64,000 nucleotides of DNA, from NCBI RefSeq assembly GCF_030052995.1, contig NZ_JASJPW010000001.1:2656001-2720000 (forward strand). Direction: 5' to 3'. Of this stretch, positions 7,796-16,787 are shown in pieces. A program made the position numbers and the translations under genes. Within the stretch, counting starts at the first letter, position 1, and each line of letters starts with the position of its first letter. Below the pieces are notes generated by a model, which made no database searches, was not told the origin of the DNA, and saw nothing but the letters and a program-made list of their open reading frames with translations. Source of the stretch: Gemmobacter sp. 24YEA27. Its GTDB lineage: Bacteria > Pseudomonadota > Alphaproteobacteria > Rhodobacterales > Rhodobacteraceae.

Positions 7796-8986
7796 ATGTC
7801 CCTGAGACGGCTTTTCTCTTCGCTCAAATACGCCATGGCGGCGCTTGCGACCACCCTGGTGCCGGCTCAGGCCTTTGAGACCCAGGCGCGTGCCGCCTGG
7901 GTATATGACGTGACGACGCATACGGTCCTGCTGGACAAGAATGCGTCCGAGCCGCTGCCGCCGGCCTCGATGTCAAAGCTGATGACCATCAATATGGTGT
8001 TCGAAGCGCTGAAATCTGGCCGGATGCAGATGACCGACACTTTCCCGGTCTCGGAAAAGGCCTGGAAGATGGGCGGGTCGAAAATGTTCGTCAAACCTGA
8101 CGACCGGCCCAGTATCGAAGACCTCCTGCACGGGATCATCATCAATTCCGGCAATGATGCCTGTGTGGTTGTGGCCGAAGGCATGGCGGGATCCGAGGAG
8201 AATTTCTCCCGCCTGATGACCGAGCGCGCGCGCGAGCTGGGCATGGCGCAGTCGCATTTCGCCAATTCCTCGGGCTGGCCGGACCCGGGCCAGCGGATGA
8301 GCGTGCAGGATCTGGGCATCCTCGCGGTGCGATTGATCGAGGAATTTCCCGAATATTATCCGATGTTTGGCATGACGGGCTTTGTCTATAAAGACCGCGT
8401 GCCCTCAAACAGCGAGAACCGCAATCCGCTGCTGAGGATCAAGGGCGGCGACTGGAAGGCCGACGGGCTGAAGACCGGTCACACCCAGGAGGCGGGCTTT
8501 GGCCTTGTCGGCTCGGCGGTGCATGATGACGGGCGCCGCGTGGTCTTTGTGATCACCGGGCTCGAAACCGATGCGGCACGCGCCCAGGAATCCGAGGCCA
8601 TCGTCAACTGGGCCTTCCGCCAGTTCGCCGCGAAAACCGTGGTGAAACAGGGCAGCCGGGTTGCCGAGGCCGAGGTCTTCATGGGCGAGGCCGCGACCGT
8701 CGGGCTGACCCCGGCAAAGGATCTGACGCTGCTGGTGCCGACCATGGGCCAGACAAATATCAACGCCTCTGTGGTCTATAACGGGCCGATCCCCGCCCCG
8801 GTCGAAGCCGGCACCGAACTTGCCGAACTTATCATCCGCGTCCCCGGCCTGCCCGATCACCGCGTGCCGCTGGTGGCTGAGGCACCGGTCGCGAAAGCCG
8901 GTTTTGTGCGGCGGCTGACGGTCACCTCGGGCATCCTGTGGAACACATACGTCGCGCCTCCGCCCGCGCCCGCTCCGGCCAGCTGA
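7796..8986 (+). CDS. dacC: D-alanyl-D-alanine carboxypeptidase (PBP5/6 family)
   Basis: A 396-residue penicillin-binding protein that trims the terminal D-Ala from peptidoglycan pentapeptides. An export signal ends near AQAFETQA (residue 26). The catalytic triad motifs are SMSK (58-61, nucleophile Ser58), SGN near 118 and KTG near 226. The C-terminal PBP5-C domain carries an extra Pro/Ala tail after a hydrophobic segment, as expected for membrane anchoring. It follows the SPOR gene and precedes tmk by seven bases, the usual order in Rhodobacteraceae. The exact dac paralogue letter is uncertain. Confidence 0.9.
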   Translation: MSLRRLFSSLKYAMAALATTLVPAQAFETQARAAWVYDVTTHTVLLDKNASEPLPPASMSKLMTINMVFEALKSGRMQMTDTFPVSEKAWKMGGSKMFVKPDDRPSIEDLLHGIIINSGNDACVVVAEGMAGSEENFSRLMTERARELGMAQSHFANSSGWPDPGQRMSVQDLGILAVRLIEEFPEYYPMFGMTGFVYKDRVPSNSENRNPLLRIKGGDWKADGLKTGHTQEAGFGLVGSAVHDDGRRVVFVITGLETDAARAQESEAIVNWAFRQFAAKTVVKQGSRVAEAEVFMGEAATVGLTPAKDLTLLVPTMGQTNINASVVYNGPIPAPVEAGTELAELIIRVPGLPDHRVPLVAEAPVAKAGFVRRLTVTSGILWNTYVAPPPAPAPAS

Positions 8987-8993
8987 GGCCGAT

Positions 8994-9623
8994 TTGACGG
9001 GACTGTTCCTCTCCTTCGAAGGGATCGACGGATCCGGCAAAAGCACCCAGGCCCGGCGCCTCGCCGAGAGCCTGCGTGCCGAGGGCCGCACGGTCACCCT
9101 GACCCGCGAACCCGGTGGCTCGCCTGGGGCCGAAGAAATCCGCCGCCTCGTGCTTGAGGGCGCCACCGACCGCTGGTCGGCCGAGACCGAGATCCTCCTC
9201 TTCACCGCCGCCCGCCGTGACCATGTAGAGAAGACCATCCGCCCGGCGATTGCGCGCGGCGAGGTGGTGATCTGCGACCGGTTTGCCGACAGCACCCGCA
9301 TCTTCCAGGGCCTGACCCGGGGTGATCTGACGGCAACCGTCGACCGGCTCCATGACCTGATGATCGGGATCGAGCCCGATCTCACCGTGCTCATCGATCT
9401 TGCGCCCGAGACCGGCCTCGCCCGTGCTACTGCCCGCCAGGGCCATGAGATGCGGTTCGAGGATATGGGCCTCGCCTTCCAGACCGCCGCCCGCAACGGC
9501 TTTCTCGCCCTCGCCGATGCCCATCCGGGCCGGTTCCGGGTGATCAGCGGCGATGCCTCGCCCGACCAGATCGCCGCGCGCATCCGCGAGACCGTGGCGC
9601 CGGAACTGCCCCCTTCCTCCTGA
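8994..9623 (+). CDS. tmk: Thymidylate kinase
   Basis: A 209-residue dTMP kinase making dTDP. P-loop EGIDGSGKST near residue 8, the TREPGGSPGAEEIR substrate loop near 35, and the DRF motif in VICDRFADS near 92. The start is TTG at 8994, seven bases after the dacC stop; no ATG fits before the P-loop. The bacterial LID region contains Arg-rich ARATARQGHEMR. It sits in the common order dac-tmk-holB-tatD. Confidence 0.93.
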   Translation: MTGLFLSFEGIDGSGKSTQARRLAESLRAEGRTVTLTREPGGSPGAEEIRRLVLEGATDRWSAETEILLFTAARRDHVEKTIRPAIARGEVVICDRFADSTRIFQGLTRGDLTATVDRLHDLMIGIEPDLTVLIDLAPETGLARATARQGHEMRFEDMGLAFQTAARNGFLALADAHPGRFRVISGDASPDQIAARIRETVAPELPPSS

Positions 9624-9730
9624 CCGAAATTCTCCGGAAGGGCTTTGTACGGATTGGCCCGCGCAAAGCAGGGGCACTGCGCCTGCCCGCAGCCCCTTTC
9701 CCCAGGCTCCCCGACATGCAATGAAAGCCC

Positions 9731-10870
9731 ATGGCTGACGATCCTGATCTTCCGGAACCCGACCGCACTGAAGGTGCGCCCCATCCCCGCGAGACTGCTG
9801 CGGTGTTTGGCCAGCAGGCTGCCGAGGCCGGTTTCCTCGACGCCTGGAACCATGGCCGGCTGCATCACGCCTGGATGCTCACCGGCCCCAAAGGCGTCGG
9901 CAAGGCCACTCTGGCCTGGAAGATCGCCCGTTTCCTTCTGACGACACCTGATCCCGGCACGGATGGCGGCCTTTTCGGCACGTCCGATCTGCCCGCCTCC
10001 CTCGACACCGATCCCGAAAGCCCGGTCGCGCGGCGGATGCGCGCTTTGGCCGAGCCGCGGCTGTTCCTCTTGCGCCGCGCCCCGAATGACAAACGCAACG
10101 CCATCTCGCAGGTGATCACGGTTGATGAGGTCCGGCGGATGAAAAGTTTCTTCGCCCTCTCTGCAGCCGATGGCGGACGCCGCGTCGCCATTGTCGACAG
10201 CGTTGACGAGATGAACCCCAATGCCGCCAATGCGCTTCTGAAACTGCTTGAAGAGCCGCCGCCCGGCACCACGTTCCTCATGGTCTCGCATCAGCCGGCG
10301 CGGCTCTTGCCGACGATCCGCTCGCGCTGCCGCGAGCTGCGCCTTACACCGCTGGCCCCGGATGCGCTTTCCGATGCGCTGACCCAGGCCGGGGGCGTGG
10401 CGCAGCCGCATGAGATCGCGGCCCTGAGCGAACTCGCAGGCGGCTCGGCGGGCGAGGCCTTTCGCCTGACCAATCTCGAAGGGCTCGAAACCTATGCTGC
10501 GCTGGTGACGCTGTTTTCCACCTTGCCGCGCCTTGACCGCCCGCGCGCGCTTGCGCTGAGCGAGGCCGCTGGCGCCCGGGGCCAGAGTGACCGGTTCGAC
10601 CTCGTCCTGACCCAGATCGAGCTTTTCCTCTCGCGACTTGCCCGCGCTGCCGCCAAACGCGAAACCCCGCCCGAAGCCGCGCCGGGCGAAGCGGCGCTCT
10701 TTGCCCGGCTCGCGCCCGGAACCGCCGCCGCCCGCCCCTGGGCCGAACTTGCGCAAAGCCTGACGCTCCGCGCCCGGCGCGGCAAGTCGGTCAACCTTGA
10801 CCCTGCCGCGCTTCTCATGGATATCCTCCTGAGGATCGACGCTATGGCGGGAAGCCTCGCCTCCGGCTGA
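9731..10870 (+). CDS. holB: DNA polymerase III subunit delta'
   Basis: A 379-residue clamp-loader subunit. HHAWMLTGPKGVGKATLAW (P-loop) is near residue 48, and ANALLKLLEEPPPGTTF with SHQPARLLPTIRSRC near 160-195 is the RFC-like signature (SRC sensor). Cysteines of the zinc module seen in dnaX proteins are absent, as is common for delta' of this group. The C-terminal 120 residues form the helical collar. About 108 bases separate it from tmk; the ATG at 9731 is the first start in frame before the conserved region. Confidence 0.9.
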   Translation: MADDPDLPEPDRTEGAPHPRETAAVFGQQAAEAGFLDAWNHGRLHHAWMLTGPKGVGKATLAWKIARFLLTTPDPGTDGGLFGTSDLPASLDTDPESPVARRMRALAEPRLFLLRRAPNDKRNAISQVITVDEVRRMKSFFALSAADGGRRVAIVDSVDEMNPNAANALLKLLEEPPPGTTFLMVSHQPARLLPTIRSRCRELRLTPLAPDALSDALTQAGGVAQPHEIAALSELAGGSAGEAFRLTNLEGLETYAALVTLFSTLPRLDRPRALALSEAAGARGQSDRFDLVLTQIELFLSRLARAAAKRETPPEAAPGEAALFARLAPGTAAARPWAELAQSLTLRARRGKSVNLDPAALLMDILLRIDAMAGSLASG

Positions 10871-10900
10871 CATGCCGGCCAGAACCGAGACCGGAATACG

Positions 10901-11812
10901 ATGCCCCCCGAAACACGCCACGATACGCCCGCCGATATGCCCTCTCTGCCGCTGCTGGTTGACAGCCATTGCCATCTCGATTTCCCGGATTTCGAAGGGC
11001 AGACTGATGAGCTGATCGCCCGTGCCGCCGCCGCCGGTGTCACGCGGATGGTGACGATCTGCACCAGGATCGCGCGGCTGCCCTTGTGCCAGAGCCTGGC
11101 CGAGGCCCATCCCGGCGTCTTCTACACCTATGGCGTCCACCCGCTGCATGTGACCGAGGAACCGGCAATCACCGCGCCGGAGCTGATCGCGCTGAGCCAG
11201 CATCCGAAATTCGTGGCCCTTGGCGAAACCGGGCTCGATTTCCACTATACGCCCGAGACCCGCGACGCGCAGCTCGCCTCGCTCCAGGTCCATATCGAGG
11301 CCGCGCAGCTCTCTCGCCTGCCGCTGGTGATCCATTCCCGCGATGCCGATGCGGATATGGAGCGCCTGCTGACGGATGGTATGAAGACCGCGCCCTTCAG
11401 CTGCGTGATGCATTGCTACACCTCCGGCGCAAGGCTGGCGGAAGTGGCGCTGGATCTGGGCTTTTACCTCTCGATGTCGGGGATCGCCGCTTTCCCCAAA
11501 AGCAAGGAGATCCGCGATATCTTCGCCCGCGCGCCGCTTGACCGCGTGCTGGTCGAGACCGACAGCCCCTATCTCGCGCCGCCGCCCTATCGGGGCAAAC
11601 GCAACGAGCCGGCCTATGTCGCCCATACCGCCCGTGTGGGCGCGGGTCTTTTCGGGCTGAGCGAGGCCGAATTCGCCCGCGCCACCAGCGCGAATTTCGA
11701 CCGGCTGTTTCCCCGGGCTGCCGCGTTCGGGGCTTTGCCGGGCGACGGCCAGCCCCCCGCCGGGGTCCCGTCGCCAGCCAGCGCCCCGTCGGCGACCGGA
11801 GGCCAGCCATGA
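10901..11812 (+). CDS. tatD: TatD-family metal-dependent hydrolase
   Basis: A 303-residue TIM-barrel nuclease/hydrolase. Metal ligands are in DSHCHLDF (near 22), GETGLDFHY (near 109), IHSRDAD (near 146) and HCY (near 172), with the terminal motif ETDSPYLAP near 222. Family members are 3'-5' DNases or D-aminoacyl-tRNA-type hydrolases; substrate cannot be read here. The C-terminus has a 30-residue Pro/Ala-rich tail beyond the usual end. It overlaps the next gene by four bases (ATGA). Confidence 0.9.
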   Translation: MPPETRHDTPADMPSLPLLVDSHCHLDFPDFEGQTDELIARAAAAGVTRMVTICTRIARLPLCQSLAEAHPGVFYTYGVHPLHVTEEPAITAPELIALSQHPKFVALGETGLDFHYTPETRDAQLASLQVHIEAAQLSRLPLVIHSRDADADMERLLTDGMKTAPFSCVMHCYTSGARLAEVALDLGFYLSMSGIAAFPKSKEIRDIFARAPLDRVLVETDSPYLAPPPYRGKRNEPAYVAHTARVGAGLFGLSEAEFARATSANFDRLFPRAAAFGALPGDGQPPAGVPSPASAPSATGGQP

Positions 11813-12612
11813 GCCTCCTGCGCTTTACCATTCTCGGCTGCGGCTCCTCCGGCGGCGTGCCGCGGATCGGCAATAACTGGGGCGATTGCGATCCTTCCAA
11901 TCCGAAAAACCGGCGCCGCCGCTGTTCGATGCTGGTCGAGCGGATCAGTGCCGGGGGCACCACCCGTGTGCTGATCGATACCGGCCCGGATATGCGTGAT
12001 CAGCTGCTCGATGCCGGCATCGGCACGCTGGATGCGGTGATCTATACCCATTCCCATGCCGATCATGTCCATGGGCTGGATGATCTGCGCCAGGTCGTTC
12101 TGAACATGCAGCGCCGGCTGCCGGTCTGGGCCGATGGCCCGACCCAGGAGGCACTGTTTTCGCGCTTTGCCTATGCTTTCATCCAGGCCGCCGGCAGCAG
12201 CTATCCGCCCATCCTCGAGATGAACACGATCGAGGACGCGGTGGTGATCGAAGGCGCCGGCGGCGCAATCGAATTCATCCCCTTCCTGGCAGAGCATGGC
12301 ACGATTGACGCACTCGGTTTCCGGATCGGTCCGCTCGCCTATCTGCCCGATGCCGTCGCCCTGCCCGATGCAGCATGGCAGCATTTGCAGGGCCTCGACT
12401 GCTGGGTGGTTGATGCGCTGCGCAGGAAGCCACATCCGACCCATGCCCATCTGGCGATGACGCTGGACTGGATTTCCCGTGCGGCGCCGAAGCGGGCCGT
12501 TCTGACCAATATGCATCTCGATCTGGATTATGACACGCTGTGCGGCGAATTGCCCCGGCATATCCGCCCCGCCTTTGACGGCATGGTCATAGAATACGAC
12601 ATCCCGGGCTGA
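11809..12612 (+). CDS. MBL-fold metallohydrolase (PhnP-like phosphodiesterase)
   Basis: A 267-residue metallo-beta-lactamase fold protein. GCGSSGGVPRIG at the N-terminus and THSHADHVHGLDD near residue 83 (HxHxDH) bind the two metals. HLAMTLDW and TNMHLDLDY near the end supply the distal ligands. PhnP-type enzymes cleave cyclic ribose phosphates, but no phn genes are nearby, so only the fold is certain. The start overlaps the tatD stop, suggesting coupled translation. Confidence 0.88.
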   Translation: MSLLRFTILGCGSSGGVPRIGNNWGDCDPSNPKNRRRRCSMLVERISAGGTTRVLIDTGPDMRDQLLDAGIGTLDAVIYTHSHADHVHGLDDLRQVVLNMQRRLPVWADGPTQEALFSRFAYAFIQAAGSSYPPILEMNTIEDAVVIEGAGGAIEFIPFLAEHGTIDALGFRIGPLAYLPDAVALPDAAWQHLQGLDCWVVDALRRKPHPTHAHLAMTLDWISRAAPKRAVLTNMHLDLDYDTLCGELPRHIRPAFDGMVIEYDIPG

Positions 12613-12633
12613 GGCCCTGCAAGAGTAGCTGCC

Positions 12634-13572
12634 ATGTCCGCGCTGTTAGACGTTATCCTGCCGGTCTTCATTGTCATCGGATTCGGTTGGCTGGCGGCAA
12701 GAGCGGGCAAGTTCAGCGAGAGCCATGTCGACGGGCTGATGAAATTCGCCCAGAGCTACGCGCTGCCCTGTGTGCTGTTTCGGGGCGTGGCCGGGCTGGA
12801 TCTGTCGCTCGCCTATGATCCGGGGATGATGCTCTCTTTCTATATCGGCGCCTTTTCGGGCTTTGCGATCTGCTTTGCCGGAGCGCTGTGGCTGTTCCAC
12901 CGGCCGCTGACCGATTCCATCGCCATCGGCTTTGCGGGGATGTTCTCGAACTCATTGCTTCTGGGCCTGCCGATCACCGAACGCGCCTATGGGACCGAGG
13001 CACTGGCGGGGAATTTCGCGATCATCTCGGTGCATTCGCCGCTGTTCTACGGGCTCGGCATCTCGCTGATGGAATGGGCGCGTTCGCGCGGACAGGGCCT
13101 CTCGGCTTTTCGCCTGTCACGCCAGATCGCGGGCGCGATCCTGCATCAGCCGCTGGTGCTGGGGATCATTTTCGGCTTTGCGGTCAATCTGAGCGGGGTC
13201 GCCCTGCCCGGTCCGGTCTGGTCGGCGGTGGATATGCTGGCGCTGGCGGCGCTGCCGGCGGCGTTGTTCGGGTTGGGGGGCGTCTTGTTTCGCTACCGCC
13301 CCGAGGGGGATCGCTGGACGATTGTGTGGATTTGCGTCACGTCACTGGTGATCCATCCGGCCATCGCCTGGGGGATCGGGCGCGGAATCTTCGGGATCAG
13401 CGATGCGGCTTTGCGCTCGGTGATCCTTACGGCAGCCATGGCGCCTGGCGCCAATGCCTATCTGTTCGCGCATATGTATGGCGTGGCCAAGCGGGTGAAT
13501 GCCTCGGCGGTGCTGTTTGGTACCGCTTTCTCGATCCTCTCGGTCTGGATCTGGTTGCAAATCCTGCCCTGA
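12634..13572 (+). CDS. AEC-family (auxin efflux carrier-like) permease
   Basis: A 312-residue integral membrane protein with about ten helices in two inverted halves. It begins LLDVILPVFIVIGFGWLAAR; GMFSNSLLLGLPITERAYG near residue 100 is the conserved first-half crossover, and MAPGANAYLFAHMYGV near 270 the second. Family members move small organic acids such as malate or malonate; substrate is not predictable. It lies 21 bases after the MBL gene and ends at a strong hairpin. Confidence 0.87.
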   Translation: MSALLDVILPVFIVIGFGWLAARAGKFSESHVDGLMKFAQSYALPCVLFRGVAGLDLSLAYDPGMMLSFYIGAFSGFAICFAGALWLFHRPLTDSIAIGFAGMFSNSLLLGLPITERAYGTEALAGNFAIISVHSPLFYGLGISLMEWARSRGQGLSAFRLSRQIAGAILHQPLVLGIIFGFAVNLSGVALPGPVWSAVDMLALAALPAALFGLGGVLFRYRPEGDRWTIVWICVTSLVIHPAIAWGIGRGIFGISDAALRSVILTAAMAPGANAYLFAHMYGVAKRVNASAVLFGTAFSILSVWIWLQILP

Positions 13573-13581
13573 CGCGGTGAG

Positions 13582-13605
13582 CCGGAGTTTTAAGGAAAAC
13601 TCCGG
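13582..13605 (+). terminator. Hairpin terminator after the AEC gene
   Basis: A perfect 10-bp stem, CCGGAGTTTT / AAAACTCCGG, with loop AAGG. The stem ends in T-rich sequence on both strands, so it can serve both the AEC gene and the convergent pot operon. Confidence 0.7.
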
Positions 13606-13608
13606 CCC

Positions 13609-13628
13609 GATTTCTTTCTCAAGAAATC
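13609..13628 (-). terminator. Second hairpin at the end of the pot operon
   Basis: An 8-bp stem, GATTTCTT / AAGAAATC, with loop TCTC. A third one, GACGCT / AGCGTC at 13632-13646, overlaps the potC stop. Three stacked hairpins separate the convergent genes. Confidence 0.5.
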
Positions 13629-13638
13629 GTCGACGCTT

Positions 13639-14592
13639 TCAGCGTCCCGTGACACCGCGCATCGCATCCGAGCGGCGGCGCAGTATTTCGATCGTGGTCA
13701 GCAACGCGATGGAAATCACCACGAGAATCGTTGCCACGGCAAGGATCGCGGGCGAGATCGCTTCGCGGATGCCATTCCACATCTGGCGGGGAATGGTCTG
13801 TTGTTCCGGACCAGCGATCAGCAGGACAGCCACCACCTCGTCGAAAGACGTGACGAAGGCGAACAGAGCGCCCGAGATGACGCCGGGCAGGATCAGCGGC
13901 ATGATCACCTTGAAAAATGTCGTGCGCGGGTTGGCGCCAAGGCTTGCGGCTGCACGGATCAGCGACTGGTCAAAACCCGACAGGGTAGCCGTCACTGTGA
14001 TGATTACAAAGGGAATGCCAAGCGCTGCATGGGCGAGGATCACACCGGTATAGGTCGAAGTCAGCCGCCAGGGCTGGTCCTCGGTGCCACAGGTCACGCC
14101 GATGACCGAACAGGGGTTCGAATAGAAAAAGAACATCCCCGTCGCCACGATGATGATCGGCACAATCATCGGCGAGATCAGCACCGCCATGATCAGCCGG
14201 CGATATGGCATCTCGGGGCGCGACAGGCCAAGGGCTGCGAGCGTGCCCAGCACCGTTGAGAGAATCGTCGCCCAGAAGCCGATGATCACCGAGTTTTTCG
14301 CCGCTTTCACCCAGACCGAGTTCTGCCACATATCCGACCACCAGGCCGCGCCGGTGGCGCCGGTCGTTTGCATCCCCTTGACCACCAGCTCGTCATACCA
14401 GCGCAGGGAATAGCCCTCCGGATCGAAGCTCAGCATCTTTGAGGTAAAGGTGAAATAGGGCTCTGCGTTGAAAGAGAGCGGCATGATGACAAGGATTGGC
14501 GCGATCAGGAAGATGAAGATCAGCGTGCAGATCACGATATAGGCGTAATACCAGGCGCGCTCGAGCGGGTCGGCATAGGTCGGAAGGGCCAT
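13639..14592 (-). CDS. potC: Polyamine-type ABC transporter permease (PotC/PotI)
   Basis: A 317-residue binding-protein-dependent permease. It has the first helix YAYIVICTLIFIFLIAPIL, five further helices, and the EAA loop RAAASLGANPRTTFFKVIMP near residue 205, which docks on the ATPase. A periplasmic insert with two cysteines (PCSVIGVTCG) stands between helices 3 and 4. It is last in the minus-strand order potA-potD-DUF2314-potB-potC; a roughly 140-base gap holds no gene. Confidence 0.88.
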   Translation of the reverse strand: MALPTYADPLERAWYYAYIVICTLIFIFLIAPILVIMPLSFNAEPYFTFTSKMLSFDPEGYSLRWYDELVVKGMQTTGATGAAWWSDMWQNSVWVKAAKNSVIIGFWATILSTVLGTLAALGLSRPEMPYRRLIMAVLISPMIVPIIIVATGMFFFYSNPCSVIGVTCGTEDQPWRLTSTYTGVILAHAALGIPFVIITVTATLSGFDQSLIRAAASLGANPRTTFFKVIMPLILPGVISGALFAFVTSFDEVVAVLLIAGPEQQTIPRQMWNGIREAISPAILAVATILVVISIALLTTIEILRRRSDAMRGVTGR

Positions 14593-14732
14593 GGCTGTCT
14601 CCTGACAGGTGGTGTCTTATCTGGCTGCCGCGGGGAGAAAGACGCCGTGGGCGCTTCGCCCCCCGGACCCCCAGAGGATATTTAAGGACAGATGAAAGGG
14701 ACCGGGCTTTTGCCCCTTTCATCGGATTGACG

Positions 14733-15995
14733 TCAGCCGAGCTTGAGCTTGTCGATGCCGATCAGGCGGTCATAGAGCCAGTAAAGGACCAGCACCCCTG
14801 CGAGCAGCATCGCGGCGAGGGCAGCGGCCTGGCTCCAGTTCGATTTGGTCATATGGAACTGGATCTGGTTTGAGAAGAGCTGGCCATCGGCGCCGCCCAC
14901 AAGCGCGGGCGTGATGTAATAGCCGACCGCCAGAATGAAGACGAGCAGAACCCCTGCGCCGATCCCCGGCAGGGTCTGCGGCAGGTAGATGCGGCGGAAG
15001 GTGGTCCAGGAGGTGGCGCCAAGCGAGCGCGCCGCGCGGGCATAGCTTGGCGGGATCACCCGCATCACCGAATAAAGCGGCAGCACCATGAAGGGCAGCA
15101 GGATATGCACCATCACGATGATCGTACCGGTCTGGTTATAGATCAGCGCGAGCCGCCCGCTGTCATCGATCACCCCCATCGTGACCAGCAGGGAGTTGAT
15201 CACCCCCTGGCCCTGCAACAACACAATCCAGGACGTCGTCCGCACCAGAAGCGAGGTCCAGAACGGCAGCAGCACGAGGATCATCAGCAGATTGGCCTTC
15301 GCCATCGGCAGCGTCGCCAGCATATGGGCAATCGGGAAAGCCAGCAGCAGGCAGATGCCGGTAATCACCGCCGAAAGCAGGAAGGTCCGGACATAGAGCC
15401 AGATATAGACGCGGTTCACTTCGGCCACGCGCTCGATACCGCCATCCGCAGAGCGCTGCATATCGATGCCGGAGAGGTAGAAGTCGGTGGTCCAGGGCGA
15501 TGCCGCCTCCCGCATCGCGACCCACAAAAGCGGCTCGCCCCATTTCCTGTCCTGCTCCAGCAGGGCCTCGCGGTAAGGCGGCTGCAGATCATCCGCCCCG
15601 CGCGCAGCCGAGGTGATCAGCGAGCGTGTCCCGGGCACGGAATAGTTGATCCGCGTGCCCGCCTCACCTGCAAGCCGGCTTTCCTTCATAAAAAGCAGGT
15701 CGGAGGCGAGCGCGGCATAGGCTGCCTCATCGGGTACGGTGCCGGCCGGATTGGCGGCAAACCAGGCGCCGAGCGCGGGCGAGGCCTTGGAAAACCCGTC
15801 ATGATAGAAGGAGCGTTGCAGCATCTGCCCGATCGGCAGCGCGAAGGTGATCACGATGAACAGCAAGAGCGGCAGGACCAGCAGGAAGGCCCGCCGTTTC
15901 GCCCGCGACTGTGCGGCGGCCAGCGCCACCTTCAGCGGGCGGCCATCGGCTGTCGTCAGCCCAGCGGCGGTGGGATCCATGGTGGTTTCTGCCAT
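14733..15995 (-). CDS. potB: Polyamine-type ABC transporter permease (PotB/PotH)
   Basis: A 420-residue permease from the ATG at 15995, chosen for the AGGAC site 8 bases upstream; an earlier in-frame ATG at 16088 has none. The helix LLVLPLLLFIVITFALPIGQ is followed by a large periplasmic loop of about 150 residues, longer than in E. coli PotB. The remaining helices and EAA loop YARAARSLGATSWTTFRRIY (near 330) are canonical. The extended loop is common in alphaproteobacterial putrescine/spermidine permeases. Confidence 0.88.
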   Translation of the reverse strand: MAETTMDPTAAGLTTADGRPLKVALAAAQSRAKRRAFLLVLPLLLFIVITFALPIGQMLQRSFYHDGFSKASPALGAWFAANPAGTVPDEAAYAALASDLLFMKESRLAGEAGTRINYSVPGTRSLITSAARGADDLQPPYREALLEQDRKWGEPLLWVAMREAASPWTTDFYLSGIDMQRSADGGIERVAEVNRVYIWLYVRTFLLSAVITGICLLLAFPIAHMLATLPMAKANLLMILVLLPFWTSLLVRTTSWIVLLQGQGVINSLLVTMGVIDDSGRLALIYNQTGTIIVMVHILLPFMVLPLYSVMRVIPPSYARAARSLGATSWTTFRRIYLPQTLPGIGAGVLLVFILAVGYYITPALVGGADGQLFSNQIQFHMTKSNWSQAAALAAMLLAGVLVLYWLYDRLIGIDKLKLG

Positions 15996-16144
15996 AATTC
16001 TGTCCTGAAACTTCTGCCCCGCATGTGCAGGGGCGCTTATTCTTCTGGTTTGTCCTGCCCGGATCGCGTCGCAGGGCCGGGCGGTCATGGTCCGGTCCTC
16101 GAGAGGGCCCGTCGCTGAGTAGGGTCGTCCACGGGCGAGGCCGG

Positions 16145-16714
16145 TCAGTTGCCGGCGCTGATTTTCAGACCGGGGCGCGTGGCAGGCAGTGCGGCGAATT
16201 CGACATCATAAGAGGCGCGTTCTTCCTCACTCATCTGGCTGATCATCACGCGGGTCGTATAGCCGCCTTCGATCACCCCATCGGGCCGAAACCGCATCCA
16301 GTCCGAGATCTCGCTTGCGGGGAAAGCCACCGGATCGCCGGCCTTGCCGTGAAAGCCCTGCGGCTGAGCGGCGAGTGTCCCTTCGACAAGACCTCCGTGA
16401 ACACCCGTCAGCACGACCCAGCTATGTTCGGTGCCGGCATCACCCAGATCAACCGGATGCGCCCATTTTACCATATAGCTGTGATCGGAGAGATCGGATT
16501 TCGCCGCCGTCGCCAACACTGATGGCAGGCTCGCACGCGCGGCCTCGATTGCGGCATTCATCGCGATGTCGGCAGTGAGAAAGGCCATCGCCCCCGATTT
16601 CGCACCCGTCTCTGCCCCGGTATCTCTGGCCTGCACCTCGGGCGGTATGGCGAGCGCAAGCCCGAGACCAAGAAACAGGGCAGCGGCGATCCGGCTCGGT
16701 TGGGCAAAGGTCAT
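16145..16714 (-). CDS. Secreted DUF2314-domain protein inside the polyamine operon
   Basis: A 189-residue protein from the ATG at 16714. A signal peptide, RIAAALFLGLGLALAIPPEVQA, is cleaved near residue 30. The C-terminal 130 residues resemble DUF2314 (MVKWAHPVDLGDAGTEHSW, VGDPVAF-type segment, SDWMRF). No catalytic motif is visible. It lies between the substrate-binding protein and the first permease, a slot where pot operons usually have nothing, so it may act in the periplasm with the transporter. That is inference from position only. Confidence 0.6.
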   Translation of the reverse strand: MTFAQPSRIAAALFLGLGLALAIPPEVQARDTGAETGAKSGAMAFLTADIAMNAAIEAARASLPSVLATAAKSDLSDHSYMVKWAHPVDLGDAGTEHSWVVLTGVHGGLVEGTLAAQPQGFHGKAGDPVAFPASEISDWMRFRPDGVIEGGYTTRVMISQMSEEERASYDVEFAALPATRPGLKISAGN

Positions 16715-16787
16715 CACAGCACTCTGGCGACAGGGAGGGAATTGGCGGCGGTGCGGGAGGATTTGCCCCCCGCACCCCCGTTTCAGC

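Noticed and set aside
8405..11626. A 1073-codon open frame on the minus strand
   Set aside because: It lies antisense to dac, tmk, holB and tatD, all with clear motifs; the protein is His/Arg/Gly-rich without domains. A GC-rich shadow frame.
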